Source: Tuwongella immobilis (GTDB taxonomy: Bacteria; Planctomycetota; Planctomycetia; Gemmatales; Gemmataceae). From it: 64,000 nt of DNA. This document shows, piece after piece, positions 26,945 to 36,601 of the stretch. Position numbers and translations under genes: made by a program. Under the pieces are notes generated by a model, which was given only the letters and a program-made list of their open reading frames with translations, had not been told where the DNA came from and did not search any database. How positions within the stretch are numbered: position 1 is the stretch's first letter; every line of letters starts with the position of its first letter. The stretch is from NCBI RefSeq assembly GCF_901538355.1, contig NZ_LR593887.1:5060920-5124919 (forward strand), in the 5' to 3' direction.

Positions 26945-28381
26945 TTATTTCGCGGGGGTGGCCGTTGTCATACGGACCACCGGTGGCGGCTGCCAATCAC
27001 CGGATAGCGCCGCCGCTTGGGGCCGATACAGCCGCATGACTACGAAAATCGGCCCTTTTGGAGCCGGGAGCCAATTCGATTCCCAATCTTTGCCCGGCGA
27101 TTCATGCGAGATCAAGATCGATAGCGAACCATCGGCATTTCGCTTCAGATCCGGCAGCATCGGCGAGTTGATCAGATACCGATTCAGCGGATTCTCGACC
27201 AGCAATTGCGTGGTTGCATCGTACATCGTCACCGACCAGAATGCATCGACCGGCGGCAACTTCCCGGCTGGGAAGGTCAACACATACCGATTCGTCGTGC
27301 AATCCGGTCGCTTGCCGTCGGCATCGAGCGTCAGCATGGGATAGAGCGCTTCGGCGGCATCATTCCCGTAAATGCCCGCCGCAGCCGAAGCGGCCCGTGC
27401 CAGCCAATCGCCCCGGTAAAACGCCCGATTCCCAAACGCCGCCCCGACCCGCCAGCCGTTCTGATTTTTGCCCAGATTCAGCACACGATCTTTGATTTTC
27501 GCATTTGCCGCCTGCTTCGCGGCCTTCAGTGCCTCGCGGTATTCGGCGGGGAGTTTCTCGGCCTCAAACGGCTTTCCCGCGACAAGGCCAATCCGCGCAA
27601 AGCGTTCGCGCAACGGCACTTCCACCGCCGCCGTCCCCACCGGCGGGCAGAATTGCAACAGAAACGCCGCATACGATAACAAATTCGCATCTGCGGATTC
27701 GCTCGTGATCGCGGGCCACTTCACCGCCGCGCTCGGAGCCGGGGCCGATTCGCCGAGAAACTTCGACAGCGGTTGCAATCGGTAGCCCGCCTGAATGGTG
27801 CGGACATTGTCCAAATCGTTCGGTGAAAACAGTTGCGTGCGGATGATTGCGAAGGTGAATTCCGTTTCGCAGCGGAACACGCGATCGATTCCCTTGGGCT
27901 GCTCCCCCTTCCAATCCGGCCCGACCAGCAGATAATTCCCGCCACCGTTGCCCGTCGTGCGACTGCCCAAATAGCCATAATTGGCGGTGTACCAATCGAC
28001 GAGCTGCACCGAAACATAGCGGCTGGCATCGATTTTCGGCAGCGTCAGCACCATTGGCTCGGCCCGGAGATCCGCACAGAAAAACGAATACGGCGTATCA
28101 CTATTGGGCGTCACCACCGAGGTATCTTTGGGGGTAAACACTCGCCCGGTATTCACCAATTGCGACAGTGGCCCGCGATACTGCGACGATTTCTGATCGA
28201 TGTACGATTCATAAATCACCTTGTAATTCATCACCAACGGGTAACCATAAAGCATCGCCTCTTCGGCGATCGCTTGAAATTCGGCAACGGGAGGCAACGA
28301 TTGAGCCTGGACAGTGCCCATGCCCACGCCAGCGCCATGCCCGGCGACCAACATCCCCAATAGGGCGAGACATCGAATCAC
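26945..28381 (-). CDS. DUF1254/DUF1214 family exported protein
   Basis: The 478-residue product has a signal peptide (about 1-27), a DUF1254 domain (about 40-170: 'AMLYGYPLVMNYKVIYESYI', 'TPNSDTPYSFFCADLRAEPMVLTLP', 'YVSVQLVDWYTANYGYLGSR') and a DUF1214 domain near the C-terminus ('LTFPAGKLPPVDAFWSVTMYDATTQLLVENPLNRYLI'). These two domains regularly occur together in exported proteins of unknown function. The start is a GTG with AAAGGAA five to six bases upstream. It is divergent from the ene-reductase gene. Confidence 0.88.
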   Translation of the reverse strand: MIRCLALLGMLVAGHGAGVGMGTVQAQSLPPVAEFQAIAEEAMLYGYPLVMNYKVIYESYIDQKSSQYRGPLSQLVNTGRVFTPKDTSVVTPNSDTPYSFFCADLRAEPMVLTLPKIDASRYVSVQLVDWYTANYGYLGSRTTGNGGGNYLLVGPDWKGEQPKGIDRVFRCETEFTFAIIRTQLFSPNDLDNVRTIQAGYRLQPLSKFLGESAPAPSAAVKWPAITSESADANLLSYAAFLLQFCPPVGTAAVEVPLRERFARIGLVAGKPFEAEKLPAEYREALKAAKQAANAKIKDRVLNLGKNQNGWRVGAAFGNRAFYRGDWLARAASAAAGIYGNDAAEALYPMLTLDADGKRPDCTTNRYVLTFPAGKLPPVDAFWSVTMYDATTQLLVENPLNRYLINSPMLPDLKRNADGSLSILISHESPGKDWESNWLPAPKGPIFVVMRLYRPQAAALSGDWQPPPVVRMTTATPAK

Positions 28382-28593
28382 GACGATTCCTTTGACAGTG
28401 ATGAGAAACGGGAAGAGGTCCGAACGGAACCGGATTGATCGTATCGCCGAACGATCCCAGATGCGATCAATCCCCCGTTGAAATCGATGATTTTTCCATG
28501 AAAATCGGAACCGATTCGTTTCGAACCCGCATCGAAACTATCATAACGACGACGGTCTGACTCGAATGATCGGAATTCGGAAAGGTCTACTCC

Positions 28594-29679
28594 ATGTCTC
28601 AGCTTTTTTCGCCCTACTCGCTCAAGGATGTGACGCTTCGCAATCGGGTGGCGGTGTCCCCGATGTGCCAGTATTCCTCGGAAGATGGCTTCCCCAACGA
28701 TTGGCATTTGGTGCATTTGGGCTCGCGGGCCGTGGGGGGTGCCGGGCTGGTGATCGTCGAGGCGACGGCGGTTTCTCCCGAAGGACGAATTAGCCCCGCA
28801 GATAGCGGCATTTGGCTGGACGATCATGTGCCGGAATTTGCGAAAATCACGCGATTTCTGAAACAACACGGTGCCGTCGCCGGACTGCAAATTGCCCACG
28901 CTGGCCGCAAAGCGAGTGCCCGTCGCCCCTGGGAAGGGGACGATCACATCCCCAACGATGCCGGCGGCTGGCAGACGATCGCCCCATCTGCGGTCGCCTT
29001 CGGGGGCAATCTCCCGAAGGTCCCCACGGAGATGTCGCTGGCCGAAATCGCTCGCATTCAGACGGCGTTTGTCGATGCCGCCAAGCGTGCCTTAGCCGCC
29101 GGGTTTGAATGGCTGGAATTACACTTTGCCCACGGCTATTTGGCCCACGAATTCTATTCGCCGCTCGCCAACTTCCGCACGGATGCCTACGGCGGGAGTT
29201 TCGAGAATCGCACGCGATTTCTGCGTGAAACCTTTGATGCCGTCCGCGCCGTTTGGCCCGAGCGACTGCCGCTGACGGTTCGCCTCTGCGTGACCGATTG
29301 GCTCCCTGGCGGCATCACGGTCGAAGAATCGATCGAATTGGTCAAGCAGTTGAAATCGGCGGGAATGGATTTGCTCGATGTCAGCCACGGCTTTGTCACA
29401 CCGGATATTTCGCAAGTGCCGTGGGGGCCGGGATTTATGATCCCCATCACCGGGCGCATTCGCCGCGAAACGAGCATCCCCACCGCTGCCGGGTGGATGA
29501 TTACCGAAGCCCATCAAGCCGAGGCCGCGCTGGTGGAGGAAAACGCCGACTTGGTGCTGCTGGCGCGGGAGTTGCTCCGCGATCCGTATTGGCCCTATCA
29601 CGCGGCTCTGGCATTGGGCGATGAACGCGGCCACACGCTGTTGCCCCCGCAATACGCCCGCGCGGCCCGGCCTCGATAG
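28594..29679 (+). CDS. Old-yellow-enzyme family NADH:flavin oxidoreductase (YqjM type)
   Basis: The 361-residue product is an FMN-dependent TIM-barrel ene-reductase of the thermophilic-like YqjM class. 'SPMCQYSSEDG' carries the class-specific Cys25 and Tyr27. 'LHFAHGYLAHEFYSP' carries His177 and His180, the pair that binds the carbonyl of the substrate, with Tyr182 as proton donor. 'ADLVLLARELLRDPYWPYHAA' binds FMN phosphate. Such enzymes reduce activated C=C bonds with NADPH. The next gene starts 43 bp downstream on the same strand, so the two probably form an operon. Confidence 0.92.
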   Translation: MSQLFSPYSLKDVTLRNRVAVSPMCQYSSEDGFPNDWHLVHLGSRAVGGAGLVIVEATAVSPEGRISPADSGIWLDDHVPEFAKITRFLKQHGAVAGLQIAHAGRKASARRPWEGDDHIPNDAGGWQTIAPSAVAFGGNLPKVPTEMSLAEIARIQTAFVDAAKRALAAGFEWLELHFAHGYLAHEFYSPLANFRTDAYGGSFENRTRFLRETFDAVRAVWPERLPLTVRLCVTDWLPGGITVEESIELVKQLKSAGMDLLDVSHGFVTPDISQVPWGPGFMIPITGRIRRETSIPTAAGWMITEAHQAEAALVEENADLVLLARELLRDPYWPYHAALALGDERGHTLLPPQYARAARPR

Positions 29680-29722
29680 TCCGCCGCTTTCGCCCCGAGT
29701 TCCTTCCCAATCGAGTCTCGCC

Positions 29723-30643
29723 ATGGCCGATGTTTCGCCCCCGGCTCTCCCCCTCGCGCTGCCGGATGTCGATGCCCCGCCGATGCCCGCGTTCGCACCG
29801 AGGGGCATCGTGCAAGATGGGGTGCCGCTGCCGGATTTCGTCATCGATTCCCAGCGCGGCTACCCCGATGTGCGCAGCTTTCGACGCAAGTTTGGCCTGC
29901 TGCTGCCCGCGACCAACACCAGCATGGAATACGATCTTTGGGAGATCATTTTCCGCAATTCGCAGGCCACGCTGCACGGCGTGGGGCTGCACACGACGCC
30001 GATTCTGACTCCGCGGCCGACGTTGCAGACGCACGCCGATCTGCTGGCGTATCGCGAGCAAATCGTGACCGGCACCCGCACGGCGGCAGAAACGGCCCGA
30101 CTCGCCAAACCGCACGCCATCATTCTCGGCATGAGCATGGAGCATATTCTGCCCGGACTCGCCCCGATTCGGGAATCGCTCGACGGGGTGCGTGACCAGC
30201 ACGGCATCCCCTGGGCGACCTGGCATGATGCCATTTCGCCGGCACTTCAGCATTTCCAGGCCCGGCGAATCGGGTTGCTGACGCCGTTTGATGCGGTGGG
30301 AAACACGAATGCGGCGAAATTGTTTACCGATTTGGGATTTGAAGTTGTTACGACATTCGGATTCGCCTGTGCCGATGCGTTACACATCGCCCATGTGCCG
30401 GATTGGGCGAAAGAGCGGGCGATTCTCGAACGGCTCGCCCCACGCGGGCACCGCTTGGATGCCATCGTGCAATGCGGCACCAATTTCAGCATCGTGCGCG
30501 TCGCGGAACGGCTGGAGCCACAAATCGGCATCCCGATTCTCGGCATCAACCCGGTCACCTTCTGGCACGCCTTGCGGCTCACCGGCATCACCGGGCCAAT
30601 CCTCGGCGGCACCCGACTGCTCCGCGAAGCAACCGGCGACTAG
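29723..30643 (+). CDS. Asp/Glu racemase superfamily protein (maleate isomerase/arylmalonate decarboxylase-like)
   Basis: The 306-residue product has an extra N-terminal segment of about 50 residues, then the fold of maleate cis-trans isomerases: 'RKFGLLLPATNTSMEYDLWEII', 'AIILGMSMEHIL', 'RIGLLTPFDAVGNTNAAKLFTDLGFEV', 'LDAIVQCGTNFSIVRVAERLE' and 'IPILGINPVTFWHAL'. Racemases and maleate isomerases use two Cys. Here the first position is Gly136 and only Cys251 remains, the arrangement known from arylmalonate decarboxylase. It may therefore be a cofactor-free decarboxylase. It follows the ene-reductase gene by 43 bp. Confidence 0.82.
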   Translation: MADVSPPALPLALPDVDAPPMPAFAPRGIVQDGVPLPDFVIDSQRGYPDVRSFRRKFGLLLPATNTSMEYDLWEIIFRNSQATLHGVGLHTTPILTPRPTLQTHADLLAYREQIVTGTRTAAETARLAKPHAIILGMSMEHILPGLAPIRESLDGVRDQHGIPWATWHDAISPALQHFQARRIGLLTPFDAVGNTNAAKLFTDLGFEVVTTFGFACADALHIAHVPDWAKERAILERLAPRGHRLDAIVQCGTNFSIVRVAERLEPQIGIPILGINPVTFWHALRLTGITGPILGGTRLLREATGD

Positions 30644-30667
30644 CATTCGAAATAACGCCTGAATGAA

Positions 30668-31807
30668 TCACGGGCCGAACATCAGCAGTTCGCATTCGAG
30701 TGCGCCGTTGAAGAACGGCAAGCGTTGGGCGGGCTTCACGCGGATGGCCTTGGCCAGCACGCGGTTGCTGGTGAAAACGCCAAATCGCCAGCCGGGGCAC
30801 TGATCCGTAATCACTTCGCCCAGAATGCGATACAACGGCACGAGTTCCTCGGTTTCCCCGAGTCGCTCGCCGTAGGGCGGATTGACCAGCACCATCCCCG
30901 GAGCGATGCCGGGGGGCAGATTCGGCGGGAAGAAATCGCGGACATCCGCCTTCTCAAACGTGAGCAAATGGCCGATGCCCGCCGCTCGCGCATTGGCAAC
31001 CGCCGATTCGATCGCATCCCCGCGAATATCGCTCCCGACCATCGGCACGGGGAGCGTCTTGGCGACCTTCCGCCGGGCCTCATCCCGCAGGTTGGCCCAT
31101 TCCCCGCGGTCGAAATCGAGCCAGCCCATAAATCCGAAATGGCGACGGGTCAGCCCCGGTGGCCGATTCAAGGCCATCCATGCCGCCTCGATCAGAAACG
31201 TGCCCGAACCGCACATCGGATCGGCCAACGGCATGCCCGGCTGCCAACCACTGGCCATCAGCAACCCCGCCGCCAGGGCTTCGTTGATGGGTGCCCGCAG
31301 CAATTCGGGCCGATAGCCGCGTTTGTGCAGCGAATCCCCCGAGGAATCGAGACTGAGCGTGGCATGGTCGCGGAAAATGTGCAGATTCAGCCCCACGCTG
31401 GGCCGCTCGGTATCCACACTGGGACGCTTCCCGAGTTTCTCCCGAAGCTGATCGCAAATCGCGTCTTTCACCCGTCGGGCCGCGTATTGCGAATGCGTGA
31501 TTTGCGAATCCCGCACGTTACAATCGACCGCCAACGTCTGGCTCGGGGTGATCCACTGCTGCCAATCCAGCGTGCGAATCGCTTCGTACAACTCATCCGG
31601 CGAGGCGACATCGGCTTCGAGAATCGGCTCCAACACGCGAATCGCCGTGCGCAGTTCCAAGTTGGCGCGGTAGAGCATGCGCCGATCGCCCTGGAAGCGC
31701 ACCCCTCCCCGGCCCGGCTCGACGGAGTCGGCCCCCAATGCGGTCAACTCCTGGGCCAAGAAGCGTTCCAATCCGCGGGCACAGGTGGCAAAATAGCGGC
31801 TTGCCAT
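30668..31807 (-). CDS. THUMP-domain class I rRNA (N2-guanine) methyltransferase, RlmL-like
   Basis: The 379-residue product has an N-terminal ferredoxin-like/THUMP region (about 1-160: 'YFATCARGLERFLAQELTALGA', 'THSQYAARRVKDAICDQLR') and a Rossmann methyltransferase domain with 'LADPMCGSGTFLIEAAW' (SAM site) and 'VLVNPPYGERLG' (NPPY catalytic motif). Family members methylate N2 of a guanine in 23S rRNA. The second RlmK domain of the E. coli protein is absent, as is common outside gamma-proteobacteria. The ATG at 31807 begins the THUMP region; an upstream in-frame ATG is less likely. Confidence 0.9.
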   Translation of the reverse strand: MASRYFATCARGLERFLAQELTALGADSVEPGRGGVRFQGDRRMLYRANLELRTAIRVLEPILEADVASPDELYEAIRTLDWQQWITPSQTLAVDCNVRDSQITHSQYAARRVKDAICDQLREKLGKRPSVDTERPSVGLNLHIFRDHATLSLDSSGDSLHKRGYRPELLRAPINEALAAGLLMASGWQPGMPLADPMCGSGTFLIEAAWMALNRPPGLTRRHFGFMGWLDFDRGEWANLRDEARRKVAKTLPVPMVGSDIRGDAIESAVANARAAGIGHLLTFEKADVRDFFPPNLPPGIAPGMVLVNPPYGERLGETEELVPLYRILGEVITDQCPGWRFGVFTSNRVLAKAIRVKPAQRLPFFNGALECELLMFGP

Positions 31808-31899
31808 GAATCCGAATGCTCTCCCGAAAATGACAGCGAAGGATCGCCGCAAAATGCGAACGATCCCTCGCCAGAATACCCATCACACCATTGGTTGGA

Positions 31900-32112
31900 C
31901 TATGCGTTCTCAGCAGGCGGCGAATCCGAACCCGCGCCCGATTTCGGCTCATTCGGCGCTCGCATCACCAGCATCAGAACGAAGCAGAAGCCGCCGAACA
32001 CCAGGGCATCCGTTCGTTCCAGCGAATCCTGGGTTGTCACTGCCACCACCAGCGAGGCCGCCACAATCACGGCCATGACCGTCCGCAAAATCGGTCGCAG
32101 TCGGCTGCTCAT
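31900..32112 (-). CDS. Small two-helix membrane protein
   Basis: The 70-residue frame starts 16 bp after the aspartokinase stop on the same strand. It has two hydrophobic helices (about 11-29 'TVMAVIVAASLVVAVTT' and 38-52 'VFGGFCFVLMLVMRA') and a short polar C-terminus. The ribosome site is weak. Its position suggests co-transcription with lysC, but there is no sequence hint of a linked function. It is not recognised as a known family. Confidence 0.5.
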   Translation of the reverse strand: MSSRLRPILRTVMAVIVAASLVVAVTTQDSLERTDALVFGGFCFVLMLVMRAPNEPKSGAGSDSPPAENA

Positions 32113-32128
32113 GGTGCATCTCGCCGAG

Positions 32129-33976
32129 TCACGCCAAGTTGAAACATGCCTTCAACGCCGCAAGCGCTTGACTGCCTTGGGCTTGCTCAATCACCACGCT
32201 AATGCACACTTCCGAGGTGTTGATGAGCTTGATGTTGATGCCCTGAGCGGCGAGTGCGCCGAACATCTTCTCCGCCACGCCAGTATGGGTCCGCATGCCC
32301 ACGCCGTGGACAAACAGCACCGCCATATCCGCATCGCCGGTGACTCGAGCGGTGACTTCGATGTCTCGGACTGCATTGCGGGTGCTATCCAGCGCGGCCA
32401 GCAGATCGCTGTTGGGCACCGAGAACGACAATTCCGCGCGATCGCTGCCGGTCAGGTTCTGCACAATCATATCCACCACCGCCCCCGATTGGGCCACCGC
32501 TTCAAAGACGCGGGAGCAATGGCCGGGGCGATCCGGCAGATCGTGAATGGTGATGCGGCTCTGTTCGACGGTCAGTTCCACACCGCTGACGACAATCGCT
32601 TCCATGCTCGAAAGTCGCTGCATGATGAGCTGCGTCGTTTGCGTCGCGGCCCCCTTGCTGCTGGGATTCATCGCATCGGAAAGCGAGAACGGCGCGGCGT
32701 TTTCGCTGGTCGGGGCACCGGCACCGGGGCGATTTTCGCTCAGCTTGAACGCCTGATGCACCGCACGCAACGCCTTGGCACCTTCGGCTTTATCGACCAG
32801 CACGCTGATCTTGATATCGCCGGTGGTGATCATCTTGATGTTGACGCCTTCTTGCCCCAGGGCGGCGAACATCTTCTCGGCCACTCCGGTGGTCGTCCGC
32901 ATCCCCGTGCCGACGATCGACACCTTGCTGACATCTTCGACGGTGCGAATCGTGCCGCCAAGTTCGGCGATCAACGGTTGGAGTTTCGCCGTTGCCAGCG
33001 ACATTTCGTTGCGCATTACGGTGAAGCCGATGGCGGCTTTGCCCGCTTCGCCGAGGCTTTGCGCGATCATATCAACGGCGATGTTGACTTGCGCGAGCGT
33101 GGAAAAGATGCGATGACTCACGCCGGGACGGTCGGGCAGGCCATCGAGCAGAATGCGGGCTTCGTCTTTGGCGATGGCGGCCCCACAAACAGAGACGCCG
33201 AGCATCCACGGGGCTTCCGGCACAATCCACGTGCCAATCGCATCGCTAAACGAGCTTCGCACCATCAGCGGCACATCGAATTTCTTGGCGAATTCGATCG
33301 ACCGGGAGTGCATCACCCCTGCGCCCATGCTGGCGAGTTCCAGCATTTCATCGTAACTAATTTCATCAATTTTGTGCGCTTCGGGCACCAATCGCGGGTC
33401 GGTGGTGTAGACGCCGTCCACGTCGGTGTAGATTTCGCAGCCCACCGCGCGTTCCGTCGGGTCGCTGGTGGTGGGGTCGTGCTTGAGCGCGGCAGCCAGG
33501 GCGACGGCGGTGGTGTCTGATCCGCCACGGCCCAGCGTCGTAATATTGTTGAGATCGTCGATCCCTTGGAAGCCCGCGACAATGACGATTTCGCCTTTGC
33601 GCAGTGCTTCCCGAATGCGGGTTGTCGAGATTTCTCGAATGCGGGCTTTGGTGTGGAAACTATCCGTGCGGATGCCGATTTGCGCACCCGTGAAACTGAT
33701 GGCCGGCTCGCCCATGGACTGGATGGCCATGGCCATGAGTGCAATGGAGATCTGCTCGCCGGTGGCCAGCAGCATGTCCATCTCGCGGGCGGGCGGTTGC
33801 TCGCTGATTTCGTGGGCGAGTTGAATCAAGTCGTCGGTGGTATCGCCTCGGGCCGAGACGACCACCACCACTTGATTGCCCGCTTGTTTGGCGCGAATCG
33901 CCCGGCGTGCTGCCGCTCGAATCCGCTCCGCCGTCGCCACACTCGAACCGCCGAACTTCTGGACCACCACAGGCAC
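32129..33976 (-). CDS. lysC: Aspartate kinase with four ACT domains
   Basis: The 615-residue product phosphorylates aspartate in the first step to lysine, threonine and methionine. The kinase domain (about 1-280) has 'KFGGSSVA' at residues 7-14, 'RGGSDTTAVALAAAL' and 'TDVDGVYTTDPR'. Four ACT modules follow: about 287-350, 358-420, 475-540 and 550-613, with the second and fourth sharing 'GTGMRTTTGVAEKMFAAL' and 'GVGMRTHTGVAEKMFGAL'. Most enzymes have two; four are known in cyanobacteria and some planctomycetes. ACT domains bind lysine or threonine for feedback control. The start is a GTG with AGGAG nine bases upstream. Confidence 0.95.
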   Translation of the reverse strand: MPVVVQKFGGSSVATAERIRAAARRAIRAKQAGNQVVVVVSARGDTTDDLIQLAHEISEQPPAREMDMLLATGEQISIALMAMAIQSMGEPAISFTGAQIGIRTDSFHTKARIREISTTRIREALRKGEIVIVAGFQGIDDLNNITTLGRGGSDTTAVALAAALKHDPTTSDPTERAVGCEIYTDVDGVYTTDPRLVPEAHKIDEISYDEMLELASMGAGVMHSRSIEFAKKFDVPLMVRSSFSDAIGTWIVPEAPWMLGVSVCGAAIAKDEARILLDGLPDRPGVSHRIFSTLAQVNIAVDMIAQSLGEAGKAAIGFTVMRNEMSLATAKLQPLIAELGGTIRTVEDVSKVSIVGTGMRTTTGVAEKMFAALGQEGVNIKMITTGDIKISVLVDKAEGAKALRAVHQAFKLSENRPGAGAPTSENAAPFSLSDAMNPSSKGAATQTTQLIMQRLSSMEAIVVSGVELTVEQSRITIHDLPDRPGHCSRVFEAVAQSGAVVDMIVQNLTGSDRAELSFSVPNSDLLAALDSTRNAVRDIEVTARVTGDADMAVLFVHGVGMRTHTGVAEKMFGALAAQGINIKLINTSEVCISVVIEQAQGSQALAALKACFNLA

Positions 33977-34039
33977 GGATGTAATCTCCTGAATCGACTT
34001 CGATCCGATCGGGTTTCCACACCACCGCCAACCGAGACC

Positions 34040-35089
34040 TTACTGCAGCGAGGCGCGCTTCTTGGCAATCAGCGCCAGCAACGCCTTTTGCGGATCGGCA
34101 AACTTTTGCAGCCCTTCCCGCATCAGCGTTTCTTCCAAATGCTGCATGCTCACCTTCGCATCGATATCCGCAAGCACTTCCGCAGGCGGCAGCACATCCA
34201 CCTGGCGGGTGAACTGCACATCGGACTTGCCGACCGCATCATTGGTCGCGGGCGGATTCGTCTCAATGTCGGAACCTGCGAAGGCCGCCACGTATTTCCA
34301 AGGCGCATCGGTCGGCTTCTTGGTGCCCGTGCTGGCGAAGATGATTTCTTGCTGCAACGCAAGACCTTTATCCTTCCAGAACTGCTGATTCAGCGCCCAG
34401 AGTCGCTTGGCGTTGACGATGCCCACCATGCCTTGTGCTTCGGCGGAGAGCGTAGGCACATGCTTTTCGGTGTAAACGTCTAACCGACTCACGAAGATAC
34501 TGTAGACCGTCTTGACTTTGTCTTTGTCGGCCCGGCGTTGGGCACCGCGGAAGCAGGCTTCGCGGGCGGCCAGATATTGCCGTTCGCTGAAAATCAACGT
34601 CACGTTGATCGCCAGACCGGCGGCGACCAATTCTTCCAGCGCCCCCAATCCGCCTTCGGTAGCCGGGACTTTGATCATCCGGTTCTTGCGACCGATGCCC
34701 CAATGTTTGCCCAGTTCGATGTACTTGGCCGTCCGTTCGGCGATGGGCAGATTCAGTGTGACATCTTCCAACAGCGGATCGAGTTCGAAGCTCACCCAGC
34801 CGTCGTTGCACTTGGTCTCATTCCAGACCGGCTCAAAGACGGCTTGCGCTTCGCTGACCAGTTTATCGGTCATCGCCCAGGCAATGGCATGATCGTCATG
34901 GCCGGCACGAATCAGATCCGCAATCGCGTCGTCGAAACGCCCGGTTTGCAGCAGATCGGCCACGATGATCGGGTTCGAAGTGGCACCCGTGGCGCCCCAG
35001 GCACGATTGCGTGCGACTTCTTGCGGATCAATCGAATCCAGCCACAGTTTCGTACCACTGGCTACCAGCGATTCCAGCGGGTTGCTCAC
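34040..35089 (-). CDS. tal: Transaldolase
   Basis: The 349-residue product is a class I transaldolase of the pentose phosphate pathway, moving a dihydroxyacetone unit from sedoheptulose-7-phosphate to glyceraldehyde-3-phosphate. Visible motifs are '[13 protein letters not shown]', '[13 protein letters not shown]' near the N-terminus and '[19 protein letters not shown]' with Schiff-base Lys140, then 'INVTLIFS'. The length matches the longer transaldolases. The start is GTG with AGGAG eight bases before it. It lies 63 bp upstream of lysC on the same strand. Confidence 0.93.
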   Translation of the reverse strand: MSNPLESLVASGTKLWLDSIDPQEVARNRAWGATGATSNPIIVADLLQTGRFDDAIADLIRAGHDDHAIAWAMTDKLVSEAQAVFEPVWNETKCNDGWVSFELDPLLEDVTLNLPIAERTAKYIELGKHWGIGRKNRMIKVPATEGGLGALEELVAAGLAINVTLIFSERQYLAAREACFRGAQRRADKDKVKTVYSIFVSRLDVYTEKHVPTLSAEAQGMVGIVNAKRLWALNQQFWKDKGLALQQEIIFASTGTKKPTDAPWKYVAAFAGSDIETNPPATNDAVGKSDVQFTRQVDVLPPAEVLADIDAKVSMQHLEETLMREGLQKFADPQKALLALIAKKRASLQ

Positions 35090-35164
35090 GTTCCGCTCTC
35101 CTGAAAATTCTCAGCGTTCGACAGCGTTGCCGCTACCATGTTATGAATTCGCCCCGTCTGTGTC

Positions 35165-36010
35165 TTACGCACTTGTCGAGGGATTGGGGTCAGTCTTGTA
35201 GGATTTTTTGATCGGCTTGCCCCGCATTTCCGCCTTGGTAATGCCAAGGTCGGTAATGATGGGGAAGTAGACTTCCCGATAGAAAATTTCTTCGTTGAAC
35301 ACTTCCAGATTGCGAATGCGCTCAATTCGCTTGGTGCTTTCGTCCAGCAAATCATGCACGGCGGGCATCTGGAACTGATTCAGAATCGGCCGCAATTGGG
35401 CAATGGTGCCTTCGCGATCATGCGTCAAGAAAATCTTGGTGGCATCCCGGAAGAAGCTGTAGTGGGCCCGCTCATCGATGGAGATAAACCCCAACAGTTT
35501 TTCCAATGCCGGATCGCCACCCAAAGCGGCAATGCGATTCTTCAGATTTCGATAATTGATGAAGGTCGCCAACTCTTGCGACATCGCATAGCAGAGCATG
35601 CCAACATGGCTCTCCGTGGGAAGGTTCCATTCCCGCTCGAAGACTTTGCTTTCCATATCGGTCATGTATTCATCGGAGCGATGTCCGGATTTGACCAGCC
35701 AGTCGTTGAGTGCCAAGGAGTGCTTGGATTCCTCGTACCCCCAGTTGGCATAAAACCAAGTACGACCTTTGCTGGGTCGGACGACCGGAAGGATTTTGCC
35801 GGTGTAGTCGGGGAGGTAAAGCTCGACGGCGCAAAAGGTTTCGATGACATCGGCCACCGCCGGATCGAGATTGCGGTTGCACTCATTCCAGGGAATATCG
35901 TCGGCAATTCGCCATCGGCGTCGGCGCTCGGCTTTGTCAAAGAAATCGCGGTACATCCGCCAGATGTCCCGTTCGAGTTCGGGGCACGAAAGAATCGGTA
36001 GATCTGCCAT
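35165..36010 (-). CDS. Soluble acyl-ACP desaturase (ferritin-like di-iron)
   Basis: The 281-residue product resembles plant-type stearoyl-ACP desaturases and mycobacterial DesA proteins. The di-iron ligands are supplied by 'EESKH' (about residue 95) and 'SIDERAHYSFF' (about residue 180), plus helices with 'ETFCAVELYLPDY' and 'AMSQELATFINYR'. These enzymes insert a double bond into acyl chains on acyl carrier protein using oxygen and reduced ferredoxin. The ATG at 36010 was chosen over one three codons upstream because AGGGA then lies eight bases before it. It may be transcribed with tal and lysC. Confidence 0.88.
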   Translation of the reverse strand: MADLPILSCPELERDIWRMYRDFFDKAERRRRWRIADDIPWNECNRNLDPAVADVIETFCAVELYLPDYTGKILPVVRPSKGRTWFYANWGYEESKHSLALNDWLVKSGHRSDEYMTDMESKVFEREWNLPTESHVGMLCYAMSQELATFINYRNLKNRIAALGGDPALEKLLGFISIDERAHYSFFRDATKIFLTHDREGTIAQLRPILNQFQMPAVHDLLDESTKRIERIRNLEVFNEEIFYREVYFPIITDLGITKAEMRGKPIKKSYKTDPNPSTSA

Positions 36011-36511
36011 GGGTCCCATCCCTGAAATGGAAAGTGTCCCCCGCCATCGGGTTCGGCTGTGAATGAGGCCAAGTCACGTCCCGCGAATTGGACCCAGGCA
36101 CAGGGGGGTGCGAATCATCCGAGCAGAGGCGATTATAGAAACCCGGCAAGGATTTTGGGAAGACGGCCAGCAAATCGGACAAAATTGCCGAAAATCACCG
36201 GTCATTTTTTCCGACCGTAACGATTATGCGGACCAGCCACAACTTCAGTAAAAATTTTTATCTGCTTTGGCAATCGACACTTGGGAGAAATCCGCTCCCG
36301 AGCCGATCTGAATTGGCATCAGGGATGCATATGGTTGAGATGTCGAAAACGACACCCCCTGAATCGAACCGGATCTCCCCCGATCCCCGATTCAAAAACA
36401 ACCCGCGATGAGTCGACGTGAACGTCTCGGTTCCCCCCCAGACGTTCCCTCTTCCCCCGAGAAAGTCGGCCCCCCGCGAACCCCCTTTCCCCCAGACAGA
36501 TCAATCTTCTC

Positions 36512-36543
36512 GACCGCTCGTTGCTCCCCCGCAACGAGCGGTC
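36512..36543 (+). terminator. 13-bp perfect hairpin in leader of TPR operon
   Basis: GACCGCTCGTTGC (36512-36524) pairs fully with 36531-36543 across a 6-nt TCCCCC loop, followed by TGTCTTTACTTT. It looks like an intrinsic terminator, yet no plus-strand gene lies upstream for at least 500 bp. It may be an attenuator, the end of a small RNA, or a structured leader. Confidence 0.6.
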
Positions 36544-36588
36544 TGTCTTTACTTTCCGCAACGAGTCTTTTATGGCGTGCCGGAACTG

Positions 36589-36601
36589 CCTATAGTATAG
36601 G
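36589..36601 (+). promoter_or_regulatory. Palindromic -10/operator-like site
   Basis: CCTATAGTATAGG is a perfect 6-bp inverted repeat around a central G. It contains TATAGT, a reasonable -10 hexamer, 42 bp before the ATG at 36643. A repressor could bind it. This is by-eye inference. Confidence 0.35.

Noticed and set aside
30725-33520. 931-codon open frame on the plus strand
   Set aside because: It runs antisense through the RlmL-like, small membrane protein and aspartokinase genes, shows no recognisable domain, and reflects the base composition of the true genes.
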